Shown here in pieces: positions 1 through 5,530 of a DNA stretch of 9,852 nt; within the stretch, counting starts at the first letter, position 1; every line of letters starts with the position of its first letter. This DNA comes from CAYLLN01 sp036496265 (lineage in GTDB: Bacteria > Planctomycetota > Planctomycetia > Pirellulales > Pirellulaceae), in assembly GCA_036496265.1 (NCBI GenBank), contig DASXLL010000117.1, forward strand, positions 1-9,852, written 5' to 3'. The position numbers were made by a program, and so were the translations under genes. The notes under the pieces are model-generated. The model saw only the letters and a list, made by a program, of their open reading frames with translations, ran no database searches and was not told where the DNA came from.

Positions 1-477
1 GGTGTCGGTAAACTCCTGAAGCACCGAGTCGGCCGATTCGCCTTCAATCTGGCTGTAGTATTTGTTGATGGCCTCTTGAATTTTTTCGCGCGGAGCAAGG
101 GCGATCTCAATCCGACGGTTGAGAATGAACCGCAATTTTTCGATCGTATCGATGTCGTAAGGGTCGCTGACGATTACCTTTAGGGCGTCGTCCTCTTCGG
201 TCAAAGGCAGGATCGAGTTCTCGCGGGCGACCGATTCGGGGACGAGCTCGATGATGTTTTCCGGGATTGCGACCTCGGTGAGGTCGATATATTCGCGGCC
301 GTGCTCCTGGGCGACGGCTCGCATCACGTCTTCGCCGGACGCATAGCCGAGCTTGATGATCGTTTCCGGAAGGCTCGTGTTCTGATCCTTGGAAACCTGG
401 CGGGCTTCGTTGAGCTGGTCCTGGCTGATAACCCGTTTGCGGAGCAGGATTTCGGTAAAATCACCTTTGCGAGCCAC
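1..477 (-). CDS. GspE/PilB-family type II secretion / type IV pilus assembly ATPase, N-terminal part (runs off left edge)
   Basis: The 159 visible residues match the N-terminal region of GspE/PilB/MshE ATPases, cytoplasmic hexameric motors that drive pseudopilus or pilus assembly. Residues 1-60 form a helical region beginning MARKGDFTEILLRKRVIS, with the usual LG-x-x-SGEDVMRAVAQEHG pattern. Residues about 63-141 carry the T2SSE_N/MshEN-type segment, including YIDL (63-66), IPENIIELVPESVARE (71-86), LPLTEEDDALKVIVSDP (90-106) and a terminal helix ending INKYY. The Walker A, Walker B and Asp box motifs lie beyond the window edge. No ATG fits, so I chose GTG at 477-475: an AGGG ribosome-binding site lies 7 bases upstream, and another in-frame GTG sits two codons earlier. 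A DUF1559 pseudopilin elsewhere in the window could be a substrate of such a machine, but this is only inference. GspE and PilB cannot be separated from this fragment. Confidence 0.88.
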   Translation of the reverse strand, partial: MARKGDFTEILLRKRVISQDQLNEARQVSKDQNTSLPETIIKLGYASGEDVMRAVAQEHGREYIDLTEVAIPENIIELVPESVARENSILPLTEEDDALKVIVSDPYDIDTIEKLRFILNRRIEIALAPREKIQEAINKYYSQIEGESADSVLQEFTDT

Positions 478-539
478 TAGCACACCCTTTCATCAGCGAA
501 CCGCACGACCAGAATCGCCCCAAAGCAAATGGAGGAACC

Positions 540-595
540 AGTGGCCAGTGACCCGGGGCCAGTTATTTGTTCCTGATCCCCGGCTCTTGGCCACT
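540..595. repeat. Imperfect inverted repeat in the 478-743 intergenic gap
   Basis: AGTGGCCA at 540-547 is exactly complementary to TGGCCACT at 588-595. Inside it, CCGGGG at 553-558 can pair with CCCCGG at 578-583, giving an extended stem with a 19-base loop. No T-run follows on either strand, so a simple intrinsic terminator is not supported. The rest of the 266-base gap has no convincing gene; the short frames in it have unnatural composition and no homology I recognise. Confidence 0.45.
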
Positions 596-665
596 CGCAG
601 ATGAGATCACCGGTAACGAATGCGCAACGGTGACGCCCAGCGGCCAGACCATGCCACAACTACTC

Positions 666-693
666 ATTGTGAGAGCTTTGCGGGCAATGTCAA
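666..693 (-). promoter_or_regulatory. Candidate sigma70-type promoter for the GspE/PilB gene
   Basis: On the minus strand a perfect TTGACA (693-688) is followed after 16 bases by CACAAT (671-666), which matches 4 of 6 positions of the -10 consensus. It points at the GTG start at 477 and would leave a leader of roughly 180 bases. The match is by eye; planctomycete promoter rules are not well known. Confidence 0.35.
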
Positions 694-743
694 TTCGCGC
701 GGTGGCCGAAGAATGCGGGATTTGCCGCGTTTTTTTGATCGGT

Positions 744-1403
744 TCAGTCGCCGGTGGCTGGCGACTCACCGTTTGCAGGCGGCAGGAATGAGGCAGCAGC
801 CGCTTGGCGATCGTTTTCACGGTCGTGGCCTTGCTTAATCTCGCGGGCGAAGGCGCGCCATTGATCGGCGCGGTTGTAGTCGGCCATTTGCTCGTCGATT
901 TCGGCCATTTCGTAGAGATGACGAACGATGAGCTGCGCTACTTCTTGCCGTGGATTGCACGAAGTCGATAGGTTCTCGGCATGGCAAATTTCGCTGGCCG
1001 GGCAGGCAGTTTCCCGCGGCTGACTGCAATGCTCAGCGGCTGCTTTTTCGAGCGCCGTAATGAATGTGTTTTGCTCGTCGGTTGGATCGGCTGATTCCAG
1101 CACCGTTCCAGTCAGGGGACTGCCATGTTCAGTCCGCGATTGCAGGATGGGATTATCGAACGAGGTCGTCGTAGCGGTGGGAATGACGTTTGGCGGTGGC
1201 GCGACTGCGAACGGAGCGCCCGGCGGGGGAATCGTCGCGCCGTGGACGACGAATTGCGGTGCATGGCCGTGCCCGGCATGAACCTCGACGGTGATCGGCC
1301 CGTTGGTAATACAGAAGCAGGCGACGCAAACGGCCAGCGGAACTCCAACGAGGATCTGCAAGCAAACAACGAATGTACACAGAGCGCCGATTGTCCGAGC
1401 CAT
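744..1403 (-). CDS. Hypothetical membrane-anchored protein, 219 aa
   Basis: I do not recognise the family. The start at 1403 is chosen because AAGGAGGT lies 4 bases upstream; the longer frame from 1478 would add 25 residues without a ribosome-binding site. Residues about 5-31 form one strongly hydrophobic segment (an uncleaved anchor or signal peptide) containing five cysteines: C9, C14, C26, C29 and C31. Residues 42-54 are His-rich (HAGHGHAPQFVVH), and 58-75 are rich in proline and alanine. Residues about 110-200 look helical and contain four further cysteines (C126, C134, C140, C149), followed by an acidic/basic helix (EIDEQMADYNRADQWRAFA) and a disordered tail. This suggests a short membrane anchor, a flexible linker and a small helical domain outside the membrane. 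It is a single gene between two unrelated minus-strand genes. No function is assigned. Confidence 0.7.
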   Translation of the reverse strand: MARTIGALCTFVVCLQILVGVPLAVCVACFCITNGPITVEVHAGHGHAPQFVVHGATIPPPGAPFAVAPPPNVIPTATTTSFDNPILQSRTEHGSPLTGTVLESADPTDEQNTFITALEKAAAEHCSQPRETACPASEICHAENLSTSCNPRQEVAQLIVRHLYEMAEIDEQMADYNRADQWRAFAREIKQGHDRENDRQAAAASFLPPANGESPATGD

Positions 1404-1443
1404 GGCTACCTCCTTGTAACTTGGCGGACTTAGATCAGCGCGG

Positions 1444-1449
1444 ATTGTA
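1444..1449 (-). promoter_or_regulatory. Candidate -10 box (TACAAT) upstream of the 219-aa protein gene
   Basis: TACAAT on the minus strand, 5 of 6 to consensus, lies about 40 bases before the ATG at 1403. No good -35 hexamer is seen 16-18 bases further upstream, so this is tentative. Confidence 0.3.
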
Positions 1450-1484
1450 GCCGAGGCTAGCAAATCGACCGAGAGCAATTAAAC

Positions 1485-1507
1485 GGCAGGCAGGATGCCT
1501 GCCCCAC
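1485..1507 (-). repeat. REP-like GTGG + hairpin just after ribBA; possible weak terminator
   Basis: Read on the minus strand, GTGG (1507-1504) is followed directly by the perfect hairpin GGCAGGC / ATCCT loop / GCCTGCC (1503-1485). It begins 2 bases after the ribBA stop codon and is followed by GTTTAATT, so it could also serve as a weak intrinsic terminator of ribBA. The layout, a tetranucleotide abutting a stem at a gene end, matches the other GTAG-hairpin units in this window. Confidence 0.6.
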
Positions 1508-1508
1508 G

Positions 1509-2717
1509 TTACGAAGCGGGCAGCTTGTGGCCCATTTTATCGCGCTTGGTGCTGAGATAGCGGGCGTTGTGCGGATTGGAGGGGGCGACGATGGGAACCT
1601 GGTCGATGACCTGGAGATCGAAGCCGTCGTAGATAAAGGCATCGACTTTTTTGGGATTGTTGGTCAGCAGGCGGACCTTGCGAAGGCCGAGGTCTTTGAG
1701 AATCTGAATGCCAACGCCGTAATCGCGCATATCGGCCTTGTAGCCCAGGGCCTGGTTCGCTTCGACGGTGTCGAGGCCTTTCTCTTGCAACTCGTAGGCT
1801 TTAATTTTTTCGACGAGCCCGATGCCGCGGCCTTCTTGCGGCAGATAGACGAGGACGCCGACACCGGCCTGGTTGATCATCTCCAGCGCCATTTGCAACT
1901 GACTGCCGCAGTCACAGCGAAGCGAATCGAGCAGATCGCCCGTGAAGCAGGAGGAGTGCAGCCTCACCAGCGGGGCCTCGGCTTTGTCCGGCTCGCCTTT
2001 GACGAGGACCAGCGGCGTTTGCGATTCGAATTTTACTTCATAAGCGATGATCGTGAACTCGCCGTATTTGCCGGTCGGCAACTTGGCTTGTGTCACCCGG
2101 CTGACGAGTTTTTCGCTCACGCGACGATGCGCGATGAGCTGCTCGATCGAGATGATCTTTAAATTGTGCTTTTCCGCAATTGCATGGAGCTGCTCGCGGT
2201 TGGCGCGTTCGCCCCGCTCGTCGAGGATTTCGCACAAGACGCCAACTGGCGAGAGGCCGGCCATGCGACAGAGATCGACCGTCGCTTCGGTGTGTCCTGC
2301 GCGGCGAAGCACCCCGCCTTCTTTAGCCAGCAGCGGATGAACATGGCCTGGTCGGACGAAATCGATCGCCACGGACGCGGAATCCGCGATCGCCCGTACG
2401 GTGCGGCAGCGTTCGTCGGCTGTGATGCCGGTTCTGCCGGTGCGATGATCGATCGGTGTAAGGAAACCCGTGCCGGTTGGTGTCGTGTTGGTTTCGACGA
2501 CGGGGACAAGCTGCAATCGCCGCGCGACATCCGGCAGCAGCGGCGTGCAAAACTGGCCGCGGCCGCTGAGGATAAAGTTGATCGTCTCGGGCGTGGCTTT
2601 TTCCGCCGCACAGATAAAATCGCCTTCGTTTTCGCGATCTTCGGCATCGACGACGATGATCACCTCGCCCCGAGCGAGCGAATCGACAGCCGAATGAATG
2701 GTGGAGAAGCCGGGCAT
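1509..2717 (-). CDS. ribBA: RibBA: 3,4-dihydroxy-2-butanone-4-phosphate synthase / GTP cyclohydrolase II
   Basis: This 402-residue cytosolic enzyme catalyses both entry reactions of riboflavin synthesis. The N-terminal domain (about 1-200) turns ribulose 5-phosphate into dihydroxybutanone phosphate. It shows the EDRENEGD acidic metal/substrate loop (26-33) and RPGHVHPL (122-129), followed by the GGVLRRAGHTEATVDL segment (134-148). The C-terminal domain (about 205-402) is GTP cyclohydrolase II. It shows the three zinc cysteines C257, C268 and C270 in HSSCFTGD...LRCDCGSQL, QEGRGIGL (294-301), the DYG segment near 332 and LLTNNPKKV (351-359). The length is normal for the fused form and all recognisable catalytic motifs are present. 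The ATG at 2717 has no ribosome-binding site but lies 6 bases from a TATAAT, suggesting a leaderless message. No FMN riboswitch fits in the 92-bp upstream gap. Confidence 0.97.
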   Translation of the reverse strand: MPGFSTIHSAVDSLARGEVIIVVDAEDRENEGDFICAAEKATPETINFILSGRGQFCTPLLPDVARRLQLVPVVETNTTPTGTGFLTPIDHRTGRTGITADERCRTVRAIADSASVAIDFVRPGHVHPLLAKEGGVLRRAGHTEATVDLCRMAGLSPVGVLCEILDERGERANREQLHAIAEKHNLKIISIEQLIAHRRVSEKLVSRVTQAKLPTGKYGEFTIIAYEVKFESQTPLVLVKGEPDKAEAPLVRLHSSCFTGDLLDSLRCDCGSQLQMALEMINQAGVGVLVYLPQEGRGIGLVEKIKAYELQEKGLDTVEANQALGYKADMRDYGVGIQILKDLGLRKVRLLTNNPKKVDAFIYDGFDLQVIDQVPIVAPSNPHNARYLSTKRDKMGHKLPAS

Positions 2718-2723
2718 GGGAGC

Positions 2724-2729
2724 ATTATA
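2724..2729 (-). promoter_or_regulatory. Perfect -10 box (TATAAT) 6 bases before the ribBA start
   Basis: TATAAT on the minus strand ends 6 bases before the ATG at 2717. Transcription usually begins about 7 bases after this box, so the first base of the RNA would be close to the A of the ATG. No Shine-Dalgarno sequence fits between them. The -35 region is weak (an A-rich stretch). Confidence 0.5.
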
Positions 2730-2797
2730 GACGAATCAGACCGGGGCGTTTTATTGGACTTGCACGTGAAAACGCCGTACGCGGCTCTCGAATGTAG

Positions 2798-2803
2798 TAA
2801 AAT
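2798..2803 (+). promoter_or_regulatory. Candidate -10 box (TAAAAT) 6 bases before mntA
   Basis: TAAAAT, 5 of 6 to consensus, ends 6 bases before the ATG at 2810. This is the same spacing as the ribBA box on the other strand. No Shine-Dalgarno sequence is seen, so a leaderless mntA message is likely. No convincing -35 hexamer is present. Confidence 0.4.
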
Positions 2804-2809
2804 AGCCAT

Positions 2810-3118
2810 ATGAGCACGGCTGGCGTTCAAATCGATCATCGAGCCATTGCCGCCATTTGCTCGAAATATGGCGTGGCCAAGCTGTCGCTGTTTGGGTCGA
2901 TTTTGCGAAGCGATTTTGATCCAGCTCGCAGTGATGTCGATGTATTAGTCGATTTCTTGCCAGGGGAGCGCCAGGATCTTTTTAAGTTGCTGGAGATGCA
3001 GCGGGAGCTTGGGGAGCTATTTGGACGGAAGGTCGATCTTGTTACGCGTGGCGGCTTGAGCAAGTATTTTCGTGATGATGTGCTAGCCAGCGCGCGGGTA
3101 TTGTATGACGCAGCATGA
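2810..3118 (+). CDS. mntA: MntA-like minimal nucleotidyltransferase antitoxin
   Basis: A 102-residue minimal nucleotidyltransferase (pol-beta fold, COG1669 type). In characterised HepT/MntA modules this protein neutralises HepT by transferring AMP units onto a tyrosine of the toxin. The nucleotide-binding motif is LFGSILRSDFDPARSDVDVLVDF: GS at 29-30 and the metal-binding aspartates D42 and D44. The third acidic position is probably D76 in KVDLV. There are 11 residues between GS and DVD, one more than the often quoted GSX10DXD. The gene precedes hepT and its end overlaps it by 14 bases, so the two are probably translated together. It is divergent from ribBA. The start has no ribosome-binding site but sits next to a -10-like box. 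Family assignment is firm; antitoxin activity is inferred from the family and the neighbour. Confidence 0.9.
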   Translation: MSTAGVQIDHRAIAAICSKYGVAKLSLFGSILRSDFDPARSDVDVLVDFLPGERQDLFKLLEMQRELGELFGRKVDLVTRGGLSKYFRDDVLASARVLYDAA

Positions 3119-3449
3119 TCCAATCATCCGCATTCAGCATATGCGCGATTATGCGATGGAAGCCATTCAAATGCTGGGTGGCACGACGCGCGAGGAGTTG
3201 AACGCCGATCGGAAGCTGCAACTTGCGCTAGTACAGTTGATTGAGACAGTGGGCGAGGCTGCCTCGCGTGTGCCCGACGAAGTTCGTCGGTGTCATCCGA
3301 CGGTTCCCTGGCAACTTGCCGCAGACATGCGGAACCGGCTGATCCATGGATACGATGTGATCAACTTCGCGATCGTCTTTGACACCGTCACGCTCAATTT
3401 GCCCGATTTGGTGAAAAAGCTTGAAGGGATTTTGCCGCCACCGTCATGA
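3105..3449 (+). CDS. hepT: HepT-like HEPN-domain ribonuclease toxin
   Basis: A 114-residue all-helical HEPN protein of the HepT (DUF86) family, a toxin that cleaves RNA. The catalytic motif RX4HXY is intact: R76, H81 and Y83 in MRNRLIHGYD. The tyrosine is the residue modified by MntA in studied systems. The conserved ETVGEAASR segment (47-55) and the HPTVPWQ segment (64-70) before the active site fit the family, and the length is normal. The gene starts inside the end of mntA with a 14-base overlap, an arrangement seen in coupled modules. It ends 63 bases from the stop codon of the converging ParE-like toxin gene. All key residues are present, so the toxin is predicted to be functional. Confidence 0.92.
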   Translation: MTQHDPIIRIQHMRDYAMEAIQMLGGTTREELNADRKLQLALVQLIETVGEAASRVPDEVRRCHPTVPWQLAADMRNRLIHGYDVINFAIVFDTVTLNLPDLVKKLEGILPPPS

Positions 3450-3479
3450 ATCGGTGGACCGACGCGCTTCTATGCTCTT

Positions 3480-3493
3480 GTCCCGCCCTACGG
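3480..3493 (-). repeat. Possible half copy of a GTAG-type repeat
   Basis: On the minus strand CCGTAGGGCGGGAC contains GTAG followed by a G-rich arm like the left half of the REP-like units at 5508 and 7292, but no complementary arm follows. It lies in the 63-base gap between two converging toxin genes and may be a decayed unit. Weak. Confidence 0.25.
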
Positions 3494-3512
3494 AACGGAT
3501 CGACGAATTCGT

Positions 3513-3773
3513 TCATGACGCCGCAATGAGCCGCTCGTACTCGTCATGGGGCCCTATCCAGAACCAGACGAATCCTTCGCTGCGCTGCCGAGCTAATGCA
3601 CGATGCCTCAGCCCGACGCGGGCCGACCAAACATTGCCCACTTTCTTGAACCGGAGCGAAGGATGGTGTTGGTTTTCGCGGAGCAGCACAAAGCAATGGT
3701 CCGCCAACTCGCGAATTTCGTCGGGAAGCTGGCGATAATGAAACCAAAAGCCTGGCGTGGCAAAGTGGTTCAT
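3513..3773 (-). CDS. ParE/RelE-superfamily toxin
   Basis: An 86-residue protein that resembles small ParE/RelE-like toxins. Recognisable features are F-W-x-x-YRQLPDEIRELA (first helices, about 9-24), NQHHPSLRFKKVG (34-46), VWSARVGLRHRAL (48-60, central strands) and GFVWFWIGPHDEYERLI (67-83, last strand and tail). ParE members poison DNA gyrase while RelE members cut mRNA on the ribosome; the sequence alone does not decide which. Its ATG overlaps the TGA of the upstream antitoxin gene in the ATGA arrangement, so translation is likely coupled. The length is slightly short for the superfamily but usual for this branch. It converges with hepT. Confidence 0.82.
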   Translation of the reverse strand: MNHFATPGFWFHYRQLPDEIRELADHCFVLLRENQHHPSLRFKKVGNVWSARVGLRHRALARQRSEGFVWFWIGPHDEYERLIAAS

Positions 3774-3967
3774 AGCGGTGTACAGCGGCCAGCATCGAAA
3801 TCGTCATCCGCTTGCTTTACAGCGGCATCGAGCCGGCCAGCGAGTGCGTCGGCCTCAATCTGTCGATCCCAAGCGTCGGCAAGAAATTCCTCGAACCACT
3901 GGGAAAATGTTTTGAGTTCGCCGCGTGAAAGGCCGGCAACAGCCGATTCCAATTCGTTAAGACTCAT
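3770..3967 (-). CDS. Small antitoxin paired with the ParE/RelE-like toxin
   Basis: This 65-residue acidic protein precedes the toxin gene and overlaps it by 4 bases (ATGA). The pattern FSQWFEEFLADAWDRQIEADALAGRLD (21-47), followed by an acidic helix and a G-R-x-x-PL end, is one I recognise from short antitoxins encoded directly before such toxins. No separate DNA-binding domain is obvious, so autoregulation cannot be claimed. The start at 3967 is supported by GAGGTGA, about 3-4 bases upstream. A perfect TATAAT lies 17 bases before the start, so the pair probably has its own promoter in the 60-base gap after mgtE. Confidence 0.8.
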   Translation of the reverse strand: MSLNELESAVAGLSRGELKTFSQWFEEFLADAWDRQIEADALAGRLDAAVKQADDDFDAGRCTPL

Positions 3968-3984
3968 GGGTCACCTCTATTTGG

Positions 3985-3990
3985 ATTATA
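3985..3990 (-). promoter_or_regulatory. -10 box (TATAAT) for the antitoxin-toxin pair
   Basis: A perfect TATAAT on the minus strand, preceded by TG (GATGTATAAT), lies 17 bases before the antitoxin ATG, with GAGGTGA between them. No good -35 hexamer is found at 16-18 bases. It would give the module a promoter independent of mgtE. Confidence 0.45.
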
Positions 3991-4027
3991 CATCGTCCGT
4001 CAGGCTCGTCTGGATTTCATCGTCCAC

Positions 4028-5395
4028 CTACAGCAGATAAATTTTGGCGATCGTAAAGTAGATCACGATGCCGGTGACATCGACAAAGGTGGCGACGAAG
4101 GGGCTGGAGGCGTAGGCGGGATCGAAGCCGAGGCGGCGGAAGATCATGGGGAGGACGGAGCCGACGAGCGTGCCCCAGAGGCAGATGACGGCGACGGCTT
4201 GAGCGATGACAAAGGCGAGCAGCCAGCGGTCGGCACCCGACAATACCGAAGTGGGAGTCGCGGCGGCGCGGAAAAATCCGATGACGCCGAGGGTGAGGCC
4301 GAGAATGATGCCCATGACTAGCTCGTGACGGATGACGCGAAACCAATCGTGTGGACCGATTTGACCCAGGGCCATCGCGCGGGTGATCAGCGTCGCGGCT
4401 TGTGAACCGGAGTTGCCGCCGGTGGAAATGCAGAGCGGCACGAACAAGCTCAGGGCGATGATTTTGCTAAATTCATCTTCGAAATGAGCCAGCGCGCTAA
4501 AGGTGAACAGCTCGGCGACAAACAGGCAGGCCAGCCAGACCGATCGCTTCTTCCACACGGTGAGAATGGGCAGTGCCATATAATCTTCGCCGAGCGGCAC
4601 GACGCTGGCCATCCGCTGGGCCTCGTCGGTCGCTTCTTCGACGACGACGTCGATCACATCGTCGTGCGTAACAATGCCGACGAGCCGGTTGTCGTGATCG
4701 ACGACGGGAATGGCGAGAAAATCGTACTTTGCGAGCTCGCGGGCGGCTTCGTCTTGATCGGCGTCGATGGAAATTGAGACAATCTCGCGCTCCATGATGT
4801 CGGAGACGAGCGCCGTCGGCTTGGCGACGATCAAATTTCGCAGCGAGACCGAGCCGATGAGCTTGCGGTCGCTGTCGAGCACGTAGAGATAATAAATAGT
4901 CTCGCGCGTCGGCGCTTGGTGCCGCACCTCGGCGATCGCGTCGGTCACGCTGATATTCGGCGGCAGCGTGGCGTAGTCGGTCGTCATCACTGCGCCGGCG
5001 CTATGCGGCGGATAGCTCAAGAGCCGCTTGATGTCCTCACGATCCGCCTTCGTGACGAGCGGCAGGAGCTCTTCGACGATTTCCGGATTGAGCTGCCGAA
5101 TGAGCTCGACGCGGGTGTCGTGCGGCATCGCATCAATGAGTTTGCTCATCCGCTCGCGGCCAATGCCGCTGACTTGTTCGACCTGTCGCTCGACGGGCAG
5201 AAACGCAAAAATCTCGGCTTCGTGGTGCAATTCGGCATGATCGAGCAGTTGCCAGGTTTCTTCGACCGAGAGGCCTTCGGTGATCTCGGCGAGCATGGCC
5301 GGATGCAAATCGCGCGTGATTTCAGCGAGGCTGGCGTCGTCTTTTTCGACGAGCATTTCGCGGAGGTCGGGAAGGATGAGGGGATTGATGGACAT
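4028..5395 (-). CDS. mgtE: MgtE-family magnesium transporter
   Basis: A 455-residue inner-membrane Mg2+ channel/transporter of the MgtE (SLC41-like) family, of normal length. Residues about 1-130 form the superhelical N domain. About 131-255 hold two CBS domains (SAGAVMTTDYATL at 132-144; VSDIMEREIVSISID at 197-211; LVGIVTHDDVIDVV at 238-251), which sense cytosolic Mg2+. About 256-284 is the connecting plug helix, and about 285-455 carry five membrane helices. The pore signature LFVPLCISTGGNSGSQ (317-332) is intact, as is D439 in FVATFVDVTG, which I align with the ion-binding aspartate of the Thermus protein. The start is backed by GAGG 6 bases upstream. Three TGTCAC words (plus strand, 5416-5438) lie just upstream and may be regulatory. 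The antitoxin gene follows after 60 bases. Confidence 0.96.
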   Translation of the reverse strand: MSINPLILPDLREMLVEKDDASLAEITRDLHPAMLAEITEGLSVEETWQLLDHAELHHEAEIFAFLPVERQVEQVSGIGRERMSKLIDAMPHDTRVELIRQLNPEIVEELLPLVTKADREDIKRLLSYPPHSAGAVMTTDYATLPPNISVTDAIAEVRHQAPTRETIYYLYVLDSDRKLIGSVSLRNLIVAKPTALVSDIMEREIVSISIDADQDEAARELAKYDFLAIPVVDHDNRLVGIVTHDDVIDVVVEEATDEAQRMASVVPLGEDYMALPILTVWKKRSVWLACLFVAELFTFSALAHFEDEFSKIIALSLFVPLCISTGGNSGSQAATLITRAMALGQIGPHDWFRVIRHELVMGIILGLTLGVIGFFRAAATPTSVLSGADRWLLAFVIAQAVAVICLWGTLVGSVLPMIFRRLGFDPAYASSPFVATFVDVTGIVIYFTIAKIYLL

Positions 5396-5463
5396 TGGTC
5401 GCCTCGGCAGTCATTTGTCACTTGTTGTCACATGTCACTAGAGTAGCGACGGCGGTCGCCCGA

Positions 5464-5505
5464 ACCAATGACGAATGACGAATGACCAATGACCAATGAC
5501 CAATG
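5464..5505. repeat. Heptamer tandem repeat, six units of ACSAATG
   Basis: Six contiguous 7-base units, ACCAATG or ACGAATG, run in perfect phase upstream of mgtE. The same heptamer appears in other gaps: 6665-6679 (opposite orientation), 6713-6747 and, as single words, 8582-8588 and 8618-8643. It resembles the short tandem heptamer repeats described in cyanobacteria. It is too short and lacks spacers, so it is not a CRISPR. Confidence 0.8.
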
Positions 5506-5507
5506 AC

Positions 5508-5528
5508 GGTGGGCACAGCCCACCCTAC
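5508..5528 (-). repeat. REP-like GTAG + hairpin just after the DUF1559 gene
   Basis: On the minus strand GTAG (5528-5525) abuts a perfect 7-bp hairpin GGTGGGC / TGT / GCCCACC (5524-5508). It starts 2 bases after the stop codon of the DUF1559 gene. The 23-base stretch 5508-5530 is repeated with one change at 7292-7314 inside another gene. No T-run follows. Confidence 0.75.
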
Positions 5529-5530
5529 GA

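Noticed and set aside
746..766. Perfect hairpin AGTCGCC/GGCGACT at the end of the 219-aa gene as an intrinsic terminator
   Set aside because: It overlaps the last codons and stop of the gene, and on the minus strand it is followed by an A-run rather than a T-run.
567..838. Short overlapping frames on both strands in the 478-743 gap
   Set aside because: Competing frames overlap each other without ribosome-binding sites or recognisable motifs.
1527..2162. Long plus-strand open frame opposite ribBA
   Set aside because: It is a mirror frame of a strongly supported gene, with no ribosome-binding site or recognisable motifs.
1509..2717. RibBA motif variants (RTGITADER, GHVHPL) considered as loss of DHBP synthase activity
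   Set aside because: The acidic loop EDRENEGD and the HTEA segment are intact, and comparable variants occur in other RibBA proteins.
4916..5446. Plus-strand frame of 176 codons opposite mgtE
   Set aside because: It is antisense to a well-supported transporter gene and shows no domain.
5464..5505. Heptamer array considered as a CRISPR array
   Set aside because: The units are 7 bases with no spacers, and no cas genes are present.
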